This document shows positions 49,883 through 58,094 of a stretch of DNA of 64,000 bases, piece after piece. The notes under the pieces are model-generated. The model was given only the letters and a program-made list of their open reading frames with translations, was not told where the DNA came from and searched no databases. Each line of letters opens with the position of its first letter. Within the stretch, counting starts at the first letter, position 1. Made by a program: the position numbers and the translations under genes. The stretch comes from Halobacillus yeomjeoni (GTDB lineage Bacteria > Bacillota > Bacilli > Bacillales > Halobacillaceae), in contig NZ_JAIVAI010000008.1 in NCBI RefSeq assembly GCF_020171525.1, positions 62,001 through 126,000 on the forward strand, given 5' to 3'.

Positions 49883-50743
49883 ATGCAAAACAAAAGCCTT
49901 TCTTTTTGGCTCTTTCTGACACCAGTGATTCTCGGCCTCGGGGTAGTGGTAGTCATTCCATTTTTGTATGGATTCATCTATTCCTTTACGAATTGGGATG
50001 GTTTGACGGCAACGAAGTTTTTAGGCTTGCAAAATTATATTGAATTGTTTCAGGAAGAAGAGTTCATGACTTCGATATGGTTCACAGTCAAGTTCGCTGT
50101 CGTATCTGTCATCTTGCTGAATGTATTCGGCTTAGGACTTGCACTGATTGTGACACGTCAGATCAAGTCGAATAATTTACTGCGTACCGTCTTCTTCATG
50201 CCTAACTTGATCGGCGGACTGATTTTAGGGTTCATCTGGCAGTTCATTTTCGTCAGTGTATTCGGGGATGTAGGAAACCTTCTCGGTATTGAAGGACTGA
50301 CGGGTTGGTTGTCGACAGCTGAAACTGGTTTCTGGGGACTCGTTATTCTAACTGCCTGGCAGATGGCTGGATACATAATGATCATATATATCGCGTACTT
50401 GGAAAACATTCCGAAAGACTTGATTGAAGCGGCAAAAATAGACGGAGCGAATGGATTGCAGCGTTTTAAAAATATCACGTTCCCTCTTGTAGCACCCGCT
50501 TTTACCATCAGTATGTTCCTTACATTATCGATGGCATTCAAAATTTACGATCAAAACCTATCGCTCACTAACGGCGGACCGGCCAATAAAACACAGATGG
50601 TAGCGATGGAAATTGTCCGCACCGCCTTTACAGAAAACGAAATGGCATACGCTCAGGCGAAAGCGGTCATCTTTTTCCTGATCGTGGCAGTGGTCGCGTT
50701 GACGCAGGTGTATTACAACAAGAAACGGGAGGTTGAGATGTAG
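49883..50743 (+). CDS. Sugar ABC transporter permease (MalF type)
   Basis: A 286-aa inner-membrane permease with six helices and the EAA loop (LIEAAKIDGANGLQRFKNIT, about 178-197) that docks the ATPase. ATG 49883 follows GGAGGAAG. Its stop overlaps the start of the next permease by one base (TAGTG). No ATPase gene occurs in the locus, so a shared MsmX-like ATPase encoded elsewhere must power it. Confidence 0.93.
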   Translation: MQNKSLSFWLFLTPVILGLGVVVVIPFLYGFIYSFTNWDGLTATKFLGLQNYIELFQEEEFMTSIWFTVKFAVVSVILLNVFGLGLALIVTRQIKSNNLLRTVFFMPNLIGGLILGFIWQFIFVSVFGDVGNLLGIEGLTGWLSTAETGFWGLVILTAWQMAGYIMIIYIAYLENIPKDLIEAAKIDGANGLQRFKNITFPLVAPAFTISMFLTLSMAFKIYDQNLSLTNGGPANKTQMVAMEIVRTAFTENEMAYAQAKAVIFFLIVAVVALTQVYYNKKREVEM

Positions 50744-51567
50744 TGAAAATGAATGCAGAAAAAAGAAATAAACTCTCGCTCGAAGTCATAGGCCTGCTCC
50801 TTGGGTTGATCTGGCTCGCCCCGTTTTATTTGATGATCGTCAACGCGTTCAAGACGAAACGTCAAATTTTCAGTGGAGTTTTAGGATTACCTGAATCATT
50901 CATTTTTGACAACTTCGTTCAAGCTTTCATCGATTTGGAATTCCTGAAATCACTGTTCAACTCCGTTTTGATCACCGGACTTAGTGTAGCGGTAATCATT
51001 CTTTTCTCATCAATGGCCGGGTATGCTTTGGCACGGAACAAAAGTAAACTAAGCGGAATCATTTTCTTCGTTTTTGTTGCAGCGATGTTGATTCCGTTCC
51101 AATCCGTCATGATTCCTCTTGTTTCTATTTTCGGACAGGCAGAGATGTTGAATGCCGGCGGATTAGTCTTCATGTATTTAGGGTTTGGCTGCAGTTTATC
51201 CATCTTCCTTTACCACGGTGCGATGACAGGCGTATCAAAATCGATGGATGAAGCGGCGATTATTGATGGAGCGAATAGGTTCCAATTGTTCTGGTATATC
51301 ATTTTCCCGTTGTTGAAGCCGATTTCCGTTACAGTCGGTATTTTGAATACGATCTGGATTTGGAATGATTACTTACTGCCATCACTCGTATTGAGTGAGT
51401 CAAACGCTACGATTCCATTGAAGATGTTCTACTTCTTCGGACAATATACAAAACAATGGCATTTAGCTTTAGCTGGATTGACGATAGCAATCCTGCCGGT
51501 CATCATCGGATACTTCTTTGCTCAAAAACAAATCATCAATGGGGTTTCTGAAGGTGCTGTCAAATAG
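50743..51567 (+). CDS. Sugar ABC transporter permease (MalG type)
   Basis: A 274-aa partner permease with six helices and the EAA loop DEAAIIDGANRFQLFWYIIF (about 168-187). GTG 50743 overlaps the upstream stop and follows GGGAGG; ATG 50749 is an alternative. Confidence 0.93.
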   Translation: MKMNAEKRNKLSLEVIGLLLGLIWLAPFYLMIVNAFKTKRQIFSGVLGLPESFIFDNFVQAFIDLEFLKSLFNSVLITGLSVAVIILFSSMAGYALARNKSKLSGIIFFVFVAAMLIPFQSVMIPLVSIFGQAEMLNAGGLVFMYLGFGCSLSIFLYHGAMTGVSKSMDEAAIIDGANRFQLFWYIIFPLLKPISVTVGILNTIWIWNDYLLPSLVLSESNATIPLKMFYFFGQYTKQWHLALAGLTIAILPVIIGYFFAQKQIINGVSEGAVK

Positions 51568-51587
51568 GAAAAGAGGAGTCGGTAGCT

Positions 51588-52622
51588 GTGTCAGTAACGA
51601 TTAAAGATGTAGCGAAAAAAGCGGATGTGGCCCCATCCACTGTATCCAGAGTGATTTCCGACAGCCCGCGCATCAGTGAAAAGACGAAGCGGCGCGTACG
51701 CAGTGTTATGGAGGAGATTGGTTATCACATCAATTACAATGGGAGAGTTTTAGTCAGTAAGTCTACTCAGACGATTGGAATCGTAACGAAAGTTTCATCC
51801 GTCCATTCATTTGATAATCCTTTTTTCTCGGAAATGCTGCGGGGTATCAGTGATTCATGTCATGAGAGTGATTATAGCTTATATCTGACCACAGGGAATA
51901 CAGAAGAATCCATTTATAAAGAAGTGGTCAAAATGGTACAGGGAAAAAGGGTGGATGGGGTCATTGTGCTGTATTCTCGTGCCGATGATCCGGTTATTTC
52001 TTATTTGAGAAAAAGTGACTGTCCATTTGTGATGATCGGAAAGCCTGCTGATCGGACAAGTGAAACGATGTATGTAGATAATGACAACATTCAGGCGAGT
52101 CTTGATGTGACCGATCACCTTATGAAGCTCGGGCATAAAAGAATTGCCTTCATAGGTGGGGATTCACAGTTTGAAGTAGCACGGGATCGTTTGAATGGTT
52201 TTCATCAGGCTTTCACAAAACGAGGATGGAAGGCGGATGACTCGTGGATCAGACATATCCAGACGTCTTCCCCGGATGCTCAAAAGGTGGTTGATGATCT
52301 GTTGGAGTTGGAAGATGCTCCAACCGCGATGGTGGTGACAGATGACTACAATGCGATGCGAGTAATGAATGCTTTGAGATCCCGGGGGTTATCCCTTCCT
52401 CAGGAGATGAGTATCGTCGGTTTCAATAACACCATGATTGCCCGGTTGAGCACTCCAGCTTTGACGACAGTGGACACCCAGTCGGTTCAACTTGGGTACC
52501 AATCTGCTGAAATGCTGATGGACAAGTTGAAGCATCCGGACCGTATCAACCGGAGTATGATTATTCCTACAATCATAGTTGAACGAGAGTCTTGTATACA
52601 AAAAAAGGATAAAGGAGAATGA
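51588..52622 (+). CDS. LacI-family transcriptional regulator
   Basis: A 344-aa repressor with an N-terminal LacI headpiece ([20 protein letters not shown], then the hinge helix region) and a periplasmic-binding-protein-like effector domain (about 60-340). It is inside the sugar operon and probably binds the three operators at 48.2-48.4 kb, with the imported sugar or a derivative as inducer. GTG 51588 follows AAGAGGAG. It ends 2 bases before the ThuA-like gene. Confidence 0.92.
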   Translation: MSVTIKDVAKKADVAPSTVSRVISDSPRISEKTKRRVRSVMEEIGYHINYNGRVLVSKSTQTIGIVTKVSSVHSFDNPFFSEMLRGISDSCHESDYSLYLTTGNTEESIYKEVVKMVQGKRVDGVIVLYSRADDPVISYLRKSDCPFVMIGKPADRTSETMYVDNDNIQASLDVTDHLMKLGHKRIAFIGGDSQFEVARDRLNGFHQAFTKRGWKADDSWIRHIQTSSPDAQKVVDDLLELEDAPTAMVVTDDYNAMRVMNALRSRGLSLPQEMSIVGFNNTMIARLSTPALTTVDTQSVQLGYQSAEMLMDKLKHPDRINRSMIIPTIIVERESCIQKKDKGE

Positions 52623-52624
52623 CG

Positions 52625-53344
52625 ATGAATGTAGTAGTGTGGAATGAAAATAGGCACGAAAAAGAAAACCCTGTAGTTGCTGACATTTACCCTGAAGGAA
52701 TTCATGGAGTCATTGCGGACTTCCTTGGGGAAGACCATGAAAACGTGAGGACAGCTACACTGGATGAAGATGAACACGGTTTGACCGATGAGGTTCTGGA
52801 TCAAACGGATGTCCTCGTTTGGTGGGGCCACATGGCGCATGAAGAAGTGAGAGAAGACATCGCTGAAAAAGTGAAACAAAGAGTGCTGGACGGGATGGGT
52901 CTGGTCGTCTTACATTCGGCACACTTCTCTAAAGTTTTCAAAAAGCTTATGGGGACATCGTGTGACTTGAAATGGCGCGAGGCAGAGGAGAAAGAACGGT
53001 TGTGGGTGGTCGATCCAAGTCACCCGATCACAGAAGGAATCGGAGAATACATAGAGCTTGAAAAAGAGGAAATGTACGGGGAACATTTTGACATCCCTAC
53101 ACCCGAAGAACTGATTTTCTTGAGCTGGTTCGAAGGTGGAGAGGTATTCAGAAGTGGAGCCACATTCCGAAGAGGAAAAGGCAAGATTTTTTATTTCCGT
53201 CCGGGGCATGAAACGTACCCTACTTATTACAATAAAGAAGTTCAAAAGGTCATCCGGAATGGTGTGAAATGGGTGGACAACCGTCAGACTCCAACCCCTG
53301 TCTATGGAAATGCCCAGCCGCTTGAAACGATTACTACGAAATAA
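52625..53344 (+). CDS. ThuA-like protein (trehalose utilisation family)
   Basis: A 239-aa cytosolic protein with a glutamine-amidotransferase-like Rossmann fold: [24 protein letters not shown] and the C-terminal [15 protein letters not shown] block. ThuA proteins accompany sugar 3-dehydrogenases (ThuB) in pathways that form 3-keto-disaccharides from trehalose, maltitol and related sugars. ATG 52625 is spaced 7 bases from AAAGGAG; ATG 52619 is too close. Tightly packed in the operon. Confidence 0.85.
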   Translation: MNVVVWNENRHEKENPVVADIYPEGIHGVIADFLGEDHENVRTATLDEDEHGLTDEVLDQTDVLVWWGHMAHEEVREDIAEKVKQRVLDGMGLVVLHSAHFSKVFKKLMGTSCDLKWREAEEKERLWVVDPSHPITEGIGEYIELEKEEMYGEHFDIPTPEELIFLSWFEGGEVFRSGATFRRGKGKIFYFRPGHETYPTYYNKEVQKVIRNGVKWVDNRQTPTPVYGNAQPLETITTK

Positions 53345-53358
53345 GGGAGATGAATCGA

Positions 53359-54399
53359 ATGTCTAAAATGAAAGTTGCCGTCATCGGTTGTGGAAGTATC
53401 GCTCAGCACCGTCACTTACCTGAGTATGAAGCCAATGAAGATGTGGTACTGACAGCCGTTTGTGATATTAACGAGGACCGTGTGGATGAAATCAGCAAAC
53501 AATACGGAGCTAAAGCATATACCGATTATCAATTGTTATTGGAAAAAGAAAATGTGGACGCTGTGAGTGTGTGTCTGCCGAACTATTTACATGCCCCGGT
53601 TACAAATGCGGCTTTGAACGCTGGTTGTCACGTCCTCTGTGAAAAGCCGATGGCGACATCGAAAGAAGAAGCCGAGAGTATGATTGCTGCAGCTGAGAAA
53701 AACGGGAAGAAACTTATGATCGCTCATAACCAGCGTTTCGTACCATCTCATCAAAAAGCGAAAAAATTGATTGCAGCGGGAGAAATCGGGAAAGTTTACA
53801 GTTTCCGCACGGCCTTCGGTCATGGTGGGCCTGAAGGCTGGAGTGTGGATGGAGCAGACAGCTGGTTCTTCAAAAAAGACCAGGCTTTTATCGGCGCTAT
53901 GGGTGACCTCGGGGTTCATAAAGCAGACTTGCTCCGCTATATCCTTGGTGAGGAATTCGTGAATGTTGCCGGCTTCGTGGAAGGGAATGCAAAAGAAAAT
54001 AGTACCGTCGATGATAACGCCGTCTGCATCTTACGTTCTGAAAACGGAATAATCGGAACGATGGCCGCGAGCTGGGCTTACAATACAAGTGAAGATAATT
54101 CGACCATCATCTATGGTGAAAATGGAACCCTGCGCCTGGAAGATCATCCGCATTACTCGTTAGTAGCGGAGTTCAATAACGGGGATGTCGTCAATTATCA
54201 ACTCGGCAAAATACAATCCAATGACGAGGGCGGACAATCCAATTCTCATGTCATCGATCATTTTGTAAATGGTGTTTGGAAAAACGGAGAAATCCTGATT
54301 ACAGGGGAAGAAGGAATGAAGTCCCTTGAAGTCATTCTTGCCGCTGTCCAATCCAGTGAATCAGGTGTGGTGAGCACGAAGGAGAGCGTCAATAAATGA
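53359..54399 (+). CDS. Gfo/Idh/MocA-family oxidoreductase 1
   Basis: A 346-aa NAD(P)-dependent sugar dehydrogenase. The Rossmann motif is VAVIGCGSIAQHRH (about 5-18), the catalytic lysine is in CEKPMA (about residue 96) and DLGVHKADLLRY provides the second active-site block. ATG 53359 is 9 bases after GGGAG. It overlaps the next dehydrogenase gene by 4 bases. Confidence 0.9.
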   Translation: MSKMKVAVIGCGSIAQHRHLPEYEANEDVVLTAVCDINEDRVDEISKQYGAKAYTDYQLLLEKENVDAVSVCLPNYLHAPVTNAALNAGCHVLCEKPMATSKEEAESMIAAAEKNGKKLMIAHNQRFVPSHQKAKKLIAAGEIGKVYSFRTAFGHGGPEGWSVDGADSWFFKKDQAFIGAMGDLGVHKADLLRYILGEEFVNVAGFVEGNAKENSTVDDNAVCILRSENGIIGTMAASWAYNTSEDNSTIIYGENGTLRLEDHPHYSLVAEFNNGDVVNYQLGKIQSNDEGGQSNSHVIDHFVNGVWKNGEILITGEEGMKSLEVILAAVQSSESGVVSTKESVNK

Positions 54400-55436
54400 G
54401 CAGATTGAAAATGGGAGTGATTGGAGTTGGGGGGATTGCGCAGGACCGGCATATCCCTTCTTTCCAATTGCTTGCCGATAAAGTATCTCTAACCGCTGTT
54501 CACGATGTGGACCAATCCAGGGCCGAACGTGCAGCGCGAAAATTTGATATTCCTCATGTAGCGGATGATTACCAGGATTTATTCGAGAAAGTTGATGCCG
54601 TCACTGTCTGCACACCGAACAAATTCCATGCAGAAATTGCTATTGCAGCTTTAGAAGCGGGTGTCCACGTCCTTGTCGAAAAGCCGATGGCGATTACGAC
54701 AGATGAATGTCAGAGAATGATTCAGGCATCAGAAAAAAACGGTGCTTTATTATCGGTTGCCTATCACTACCGCTATACTCCTGAAGCGGAGCTTGCGAAA
54801 CAAGCAGTCAAAAACAAGGAGATCGGTGATCCTCTTGTAACGCGGGTCCAAGCTATGAGAAGAAGGAAAGTGCCTGGCTGGGGCGTGTTTACCAATAAAG
54901 ATCTCCAGGGCGGTGGGAGTTTGATCGATTTCGGTTGTCACCTTCTGGACCTTGCCCTTTGGTTATTGGACGATCCAAAACCAGTCGAAGTGATGGGCCG
55001 CACATATGACCGTTTAAGCAAAACACCAGGACAAGTCAATGACTGGGGAGCTTTCGATCACGAGTCATTTAATGTAGATGATCATGTGACCAGCTATATT
55101 ACGTTTGATAACGGACTTTCCATGCAGTTCGAGTGCTCCTGGGCAGCGAATATAAAAGAAGATCATACTACACTAAGCATCTCCGGTGTGGATGGCGGCT
55201 TAAGCGTGTACCCGTTTGAACTCTACCAGGCAAAGTACGGAGCACTGTTCGATAGCACGGCGAAAATCAGGGAAGGCGAACCGGATCCTGGACTTTTACA
55301 AGCGAAAAACTTCGTAGACAGCTGCCTCGGCGAAGCCAAACTCGTCGTCAAACCCGAACAAGCCCTCAAAGTCACCCGATTGATGGAAGCCATCTATGAA
55401 AGCAGTGAAAAAGGGACGAGTATTTCACTTAAGTAA
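54396..55436 (+). CDS. Gfo/Idh/MocA-family oxidoreductase 2
   Basis: A second 346-aa dehydrogenase, paralogous but clearly diverged from the first: MGVIGVGGIAQDRHIP, VEKPMA and GGGSLIDFGCHLLDLALWLL. The last block (GCHLLDLA) is typical of family members acting on glucosides or scyllo-inositol-like substrates. Two consecutive dehydrogenases could oxidise and later re-reduce a keto sugar, or act at different carbons. The ATG overlaps the upstream stop (ATGA). Confidence 0.9.
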   Translation: MSRLKMGVIGVGGIAQDRHIPSFQLLADKVSLTAVHDVDQSRAERAARKFDIPHVADDYQDLFEKVDAVTVCTPNKFHAEIAIAALEAGVHVLVEKPMAITTDECQRMIQASEKNGALLSVAYHYRYTPEAELAKQAVKNKEIGDPLVTRVQAMRRRKVPGWGVFTNKDLQGGGSLIDFGCHLLDLALWLLDDPKPVEVMGRTYDRLSKTPGQVNDWGAFDHESFNVDDHVTSYITFDNGLSMQFECSWAANIKEDHTTLSISGVDGGLSVYPFELYQAKYGALFDSTAKIREGEPDPGLLQAKNFVDSCLGEAKLVVKPEQALKVTRLMEAIYESSEKGTSISLK

Positions 55437-55469
55437 CTCTGTTCAAAGTGGATATACTTAAGTTTGAGA

Positions 55470-55650
55470 TTGAGAGAGTTTCCGTTATTATAAATGGATT
55501 GCGGAGGTCTGGGAAATCACTCGCTTTCCGTGGGCATGCGTTGAGCCTCCTCAGACTCCGTCTTCCGGGGTCTCATCTGACATGTTTATCCCACAGGAGT
55601 CTCCCGATTTCCCAGACCTCCTTTAGTTATTAAGAAGAACGGAAACTTGA
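55470..55650. repeat. Variable-arm hairpin repeat, solitary copy in reverse orientation
   Basis: Perfect 16-bp arms GGAGGTCTGGGAAATC (55503-55518) and its complement (55606-55621) enclose the family core in reverse orientation. An outer inverted repeat AGTTTCCGTT/AACGGAAACT (55477-55486, 55638-55647) surrounds it. It lies in a 576-bp gap (55437-56012) that contains no gene and splits the sugar operon. Confidence 0.82.
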
Positions 55651-55764
55651 GAAATTAATTTTTCCCAACTACTTTAAGGAAATTAAATTTTATAAAGATG
55701 AATCTTTCTTTATACCGTTTTTGTGTGGTATCCCTTTGCAGTTGTCTCAATCACAATAGAAAAA

Positions 55765-55933
55765 GGTCCGTTCGCAACAATAATGTTGGGTGGGATTGGA
55801 AACGGCGAGACTCCCGCGGGAGAAGGGGCTAGGCAAGATCCCACAGGGCTTTAGCCCGAGGAAGCTTGCCAGGTCCCCCGCAGGAAAGCGAGTCGTTTCC
55901 AAGCCTGCCCTATGACTATTACCGCAACGGACC
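55765..55933. repeat. Variable-arm hairpin repeat, second copy in the same gap
   Basis: Outer arms GGTCCGTT/AACGGACC (55765-55772, 55926-55933) and inner arms around GGATTGGAAACG/CGTTTCCAAGCC enclose a diverged core: GCGAGACTCCCGCGGG at left and CCCCGCAGGAAAGCGAGTC at right, with GGGCT/AGCCC in the middle. Confidence 0.82.
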
Positions 55934-56012
55934 AGGATTAAATGACCTTACACAACATTGGAAATTTATTTTATGAGTCAGCACTATCATTAAAATGTAA
56001 AGGAGAATGAAA

Positions 56013-56981
56013 ATGAAACTTGGAGTATTTACAGTATTATTTTCTGATAAATCGTTTGAAGAAATGCTTGATCATTGCCAGGCATCCGGCTTGAAAGCGG
56101 TAGAAATCGGGACAGGTGGATATCCGGGCAATGCTCACTGTGAGGTGGATGAGCTGTTAGAAAGTGAAGAAAAGCGGAATGAGTACTTGGATAAGGTCCA
56201 CGCACGTGGTCTGACGATCAGTGCTTTCAGCTGTCACGGAAATCCGATTTCCCCGGATGAATCCTTCGCACAAGAATCACATGAAGCTTTTGTGAAAACC
56301 GTGAAGCTCGCGAGTTTGATGGGTGTCCCAGTCGTCAACACCTTTTCCGGAACTCCTGGTGGACATGAAAATGATACAGCACCCAACTGGCCTGTAACCC
56401 CATGGCCTGAAGAGTACTCCAACATGTTAGAATGGCAGTGGAATGAAAAGTTGATCCCTTATTGGAAAGAACAAGGGAAGTTCGCAGAAGATCACGGTGT
56501 TAAAGTCGGACTTGAACTGCATGCCGGTTTCCTCGTCCATACGCCTTATACGATGTTGAAACTTCGCGAAGCGACCTGCGACGCAATCGGTGCCAACTTG
56601 GACCCGAGTCATCTGTGGTGGCAGGGAATCGATCCAGTAGCCGCCATTAAAATTCTTGGAAATGCCGATGCCATTCATCATTTCCATGCCAAAGATACAT
56701 ATATCGACCAGGATAATGTGAATATGTATGGACTGACAGATATGCAGCCTTATTCAGCAGTGAAAACGAGAGCATGGAGTTTCCGTTCTGTAGGCTATGG
56801 TCACGGTGTTCAGGAATGGTCCAATATCATCAGTGCTTTACGTACGTATGGCTATGACCACGCGATCAGTATTGAACACGAAGATCCGATCATGTCAATC
56901 GATGAAGGCTTCAGTCAGGCAGTCAAAAACTTGAAAGCTGTCATGATTGAAGAACCTGCTGCGGAGATGTGGTGGGCATAG
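56013..56981 (+). CDS. Sugar phosphate isomerase/epimerase family protein
   Basis: A 322-aa TIM-barrel protein of the xylose-isomerase-like/AP-endonuclease-2 superfamily. Likely metal ligands: E in KVGLELHAGFLV, D in GANLDPSHLWW, H in IHHFHAKDTY and E in AISIEHEDP. These proteins include isomerases, epimerases and the lyases that open 3-keto sugars. ATG 56013 is 7 bases from AAAGGAG; ATG 56007 is too close. It continues the sugar operon after the repeat-filled gap. Confidence 0.85.
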   Translation: MKLGVFTVLFSDKSFEEMLDHCQASGLKAVEIGTGGYPGNAHCEVDELLESEEKRNEYLDKVHARGLTISAFSCHGNPISPDESFAQESHEAFVKTVKLASLMGVPVVNTFSGTPGGHENDTAPNWPVTPWPEEYSNMLEWQWNEKLIPYWKEQGKFAEDHGVKVGLELHAGFLVHTPYTMLKLREATCDAIGANLDPSHLWWQGIDPVAAIKILGNADAIHHFHAKDTYIDQDNVNMYGLTDMQPYSAVKTRAWSFRSVGYGHGVQEWSNIISALRTYGYDHAISIEHEDPIMSIDEGFSQAVKNLKAVMIEEPAAEMWWA

Positions 56982-57020
56982 AAACGTAAAATCTATTAGT
57001 AATGAGGAAAGGTGAGGAGT

Positions 57021-57707
57021 ATGAACCAAACATCAGGAGTTAAAGGGGGTCTATATGCCGTCAGCGAGTGGATCATGCGGTTTTCGCTCGTGAATCTGCA
57101 ATGGGCGCTATTCAATCTTCCGACAGCATTGATCTTGATAAGTATGTTGAACAGTCAATCTGTTGATGAGGTCTTAATTTTACTGGTTCCACTTATTTTG
57201 TTCGTACCCCTCACTTTCTTCCCGGCAACAACGGCAATGTTTGCGAAAGCGAGAGAATGGGTGAGATCTGATCAGGGTGAAATCCCGGACCAAAGTTATT
57301 TCTATTACTATAAACAAAATTATAAAACGAGCTTGAAAAGCGGCTTCCTTTTTACAATTCTTTGGATCATCTTAGCAGCAGACATCTACTATTTCTCAAA
57401 CCATAACGTCTGGATGACAAACCTTTTTCTGATCATGGGTATTATATTGTTTGTCTTCAATCTCACCTATTTCTGTGTGACAGTCCATTATGAGTTGAAA
57501 ATCAAAGATACGCTGAAACAGAGTCTTTTGCTTACGTTGACGAGTCCTGTCATGTTTTTAGCGATGTTCATCAGTACGGGTATAATATTGTATTTGAGTC
57601 TTGCAATCTTTCCGTTGCTGATTCCGATATTCTCGGGAACCATCATTGCTTTTCTATCATTCTCAGCTTTTTATCGTTTGGTATTGAAATTGAATCAAAA
57701 TCATTAA
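57021..57707 (+). CDS. YesL-like DUF624 membrane protein
   Basis: A 228-aa integral membrane protein with five or six helices (about 20-40, 52-72, 100-125, 133-155, 170-205). DUF624/YesL members occur almost only in sugar or pectin ABC-transporter operons of Bacilli; the role is unknown but presumably transport-related. ATG 57021 follows AAAGGTGAGG. Last gene of the locus. Confidence 0.82.
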   Translation: MNQTSGVKGGLYAVSEWIMRFSLVNLQWALFNLPTALILISMLNSQSVDEVLILLVPLILFVPLTFFPATTAMFAKAREWVRSDQGEIPDQSYFYYYKQNYKTSLKSGFLFTILWIILAADIYYFSNHNVWMTNLFLIMGIILFVFNLTYFCVTVHYELKIKDTLKQSLLLTLTSPVMFLAMFISTGIILYLSLAIFPLLIPIFSGTIIAFLSFSAFYRLVLKLNQNH

Positions 57708-57737
57708 CCTTGAGGATTCTCCTCAAGGTTTTTTTAT
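57705..57737 (+). terminator. Terminator of the sugar operon
   Basis: AACCTTGAGGA-ttc-TCCTCAAGGTT with T run. Confidence 0.92.
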
Positions 57738-58094
57738 TTGTTAAAGGTAACTTTAGACGTAGGTTTTTATACCCGTTTCATTGGAGGGACTTCATAGTTC
57801 CACCAATGATAATTGTCGTATGTAGGAGTATTTTCATACATATAAGCGATTATAGACATATAGAAGCAGAATAGATTATATATGCTCAAAAAATAAATAA
57901 ATTAAGCTGAAAAGCCTTTTGACTATATGGAAAAACTTACAAATACCCGATTCAAACAAATCCAAAACATGGATTTAGTAGAAATTTATTATTTTTCTAA
58001 AATAGTAAATTTATCATTGATTAATGTGTGAAAATTTTGATAGGTTAGGAATCGAACCAATTTTTTACAAAAAACGGGAAGGGAGACCTATCAT
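57738..58094. other. Long leader of the M6 protease gene
   Basis: 357 bp with no credible gene. It holds a near-perfect dyad, CATTGG-a-GGGACT-tcat-AGTTCC-ACCAATG (57779-57808), that could be an operator or attenuator, and an AT-rich stretch before the start. I see no clear SigA promoter. Confidence 0.45.
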
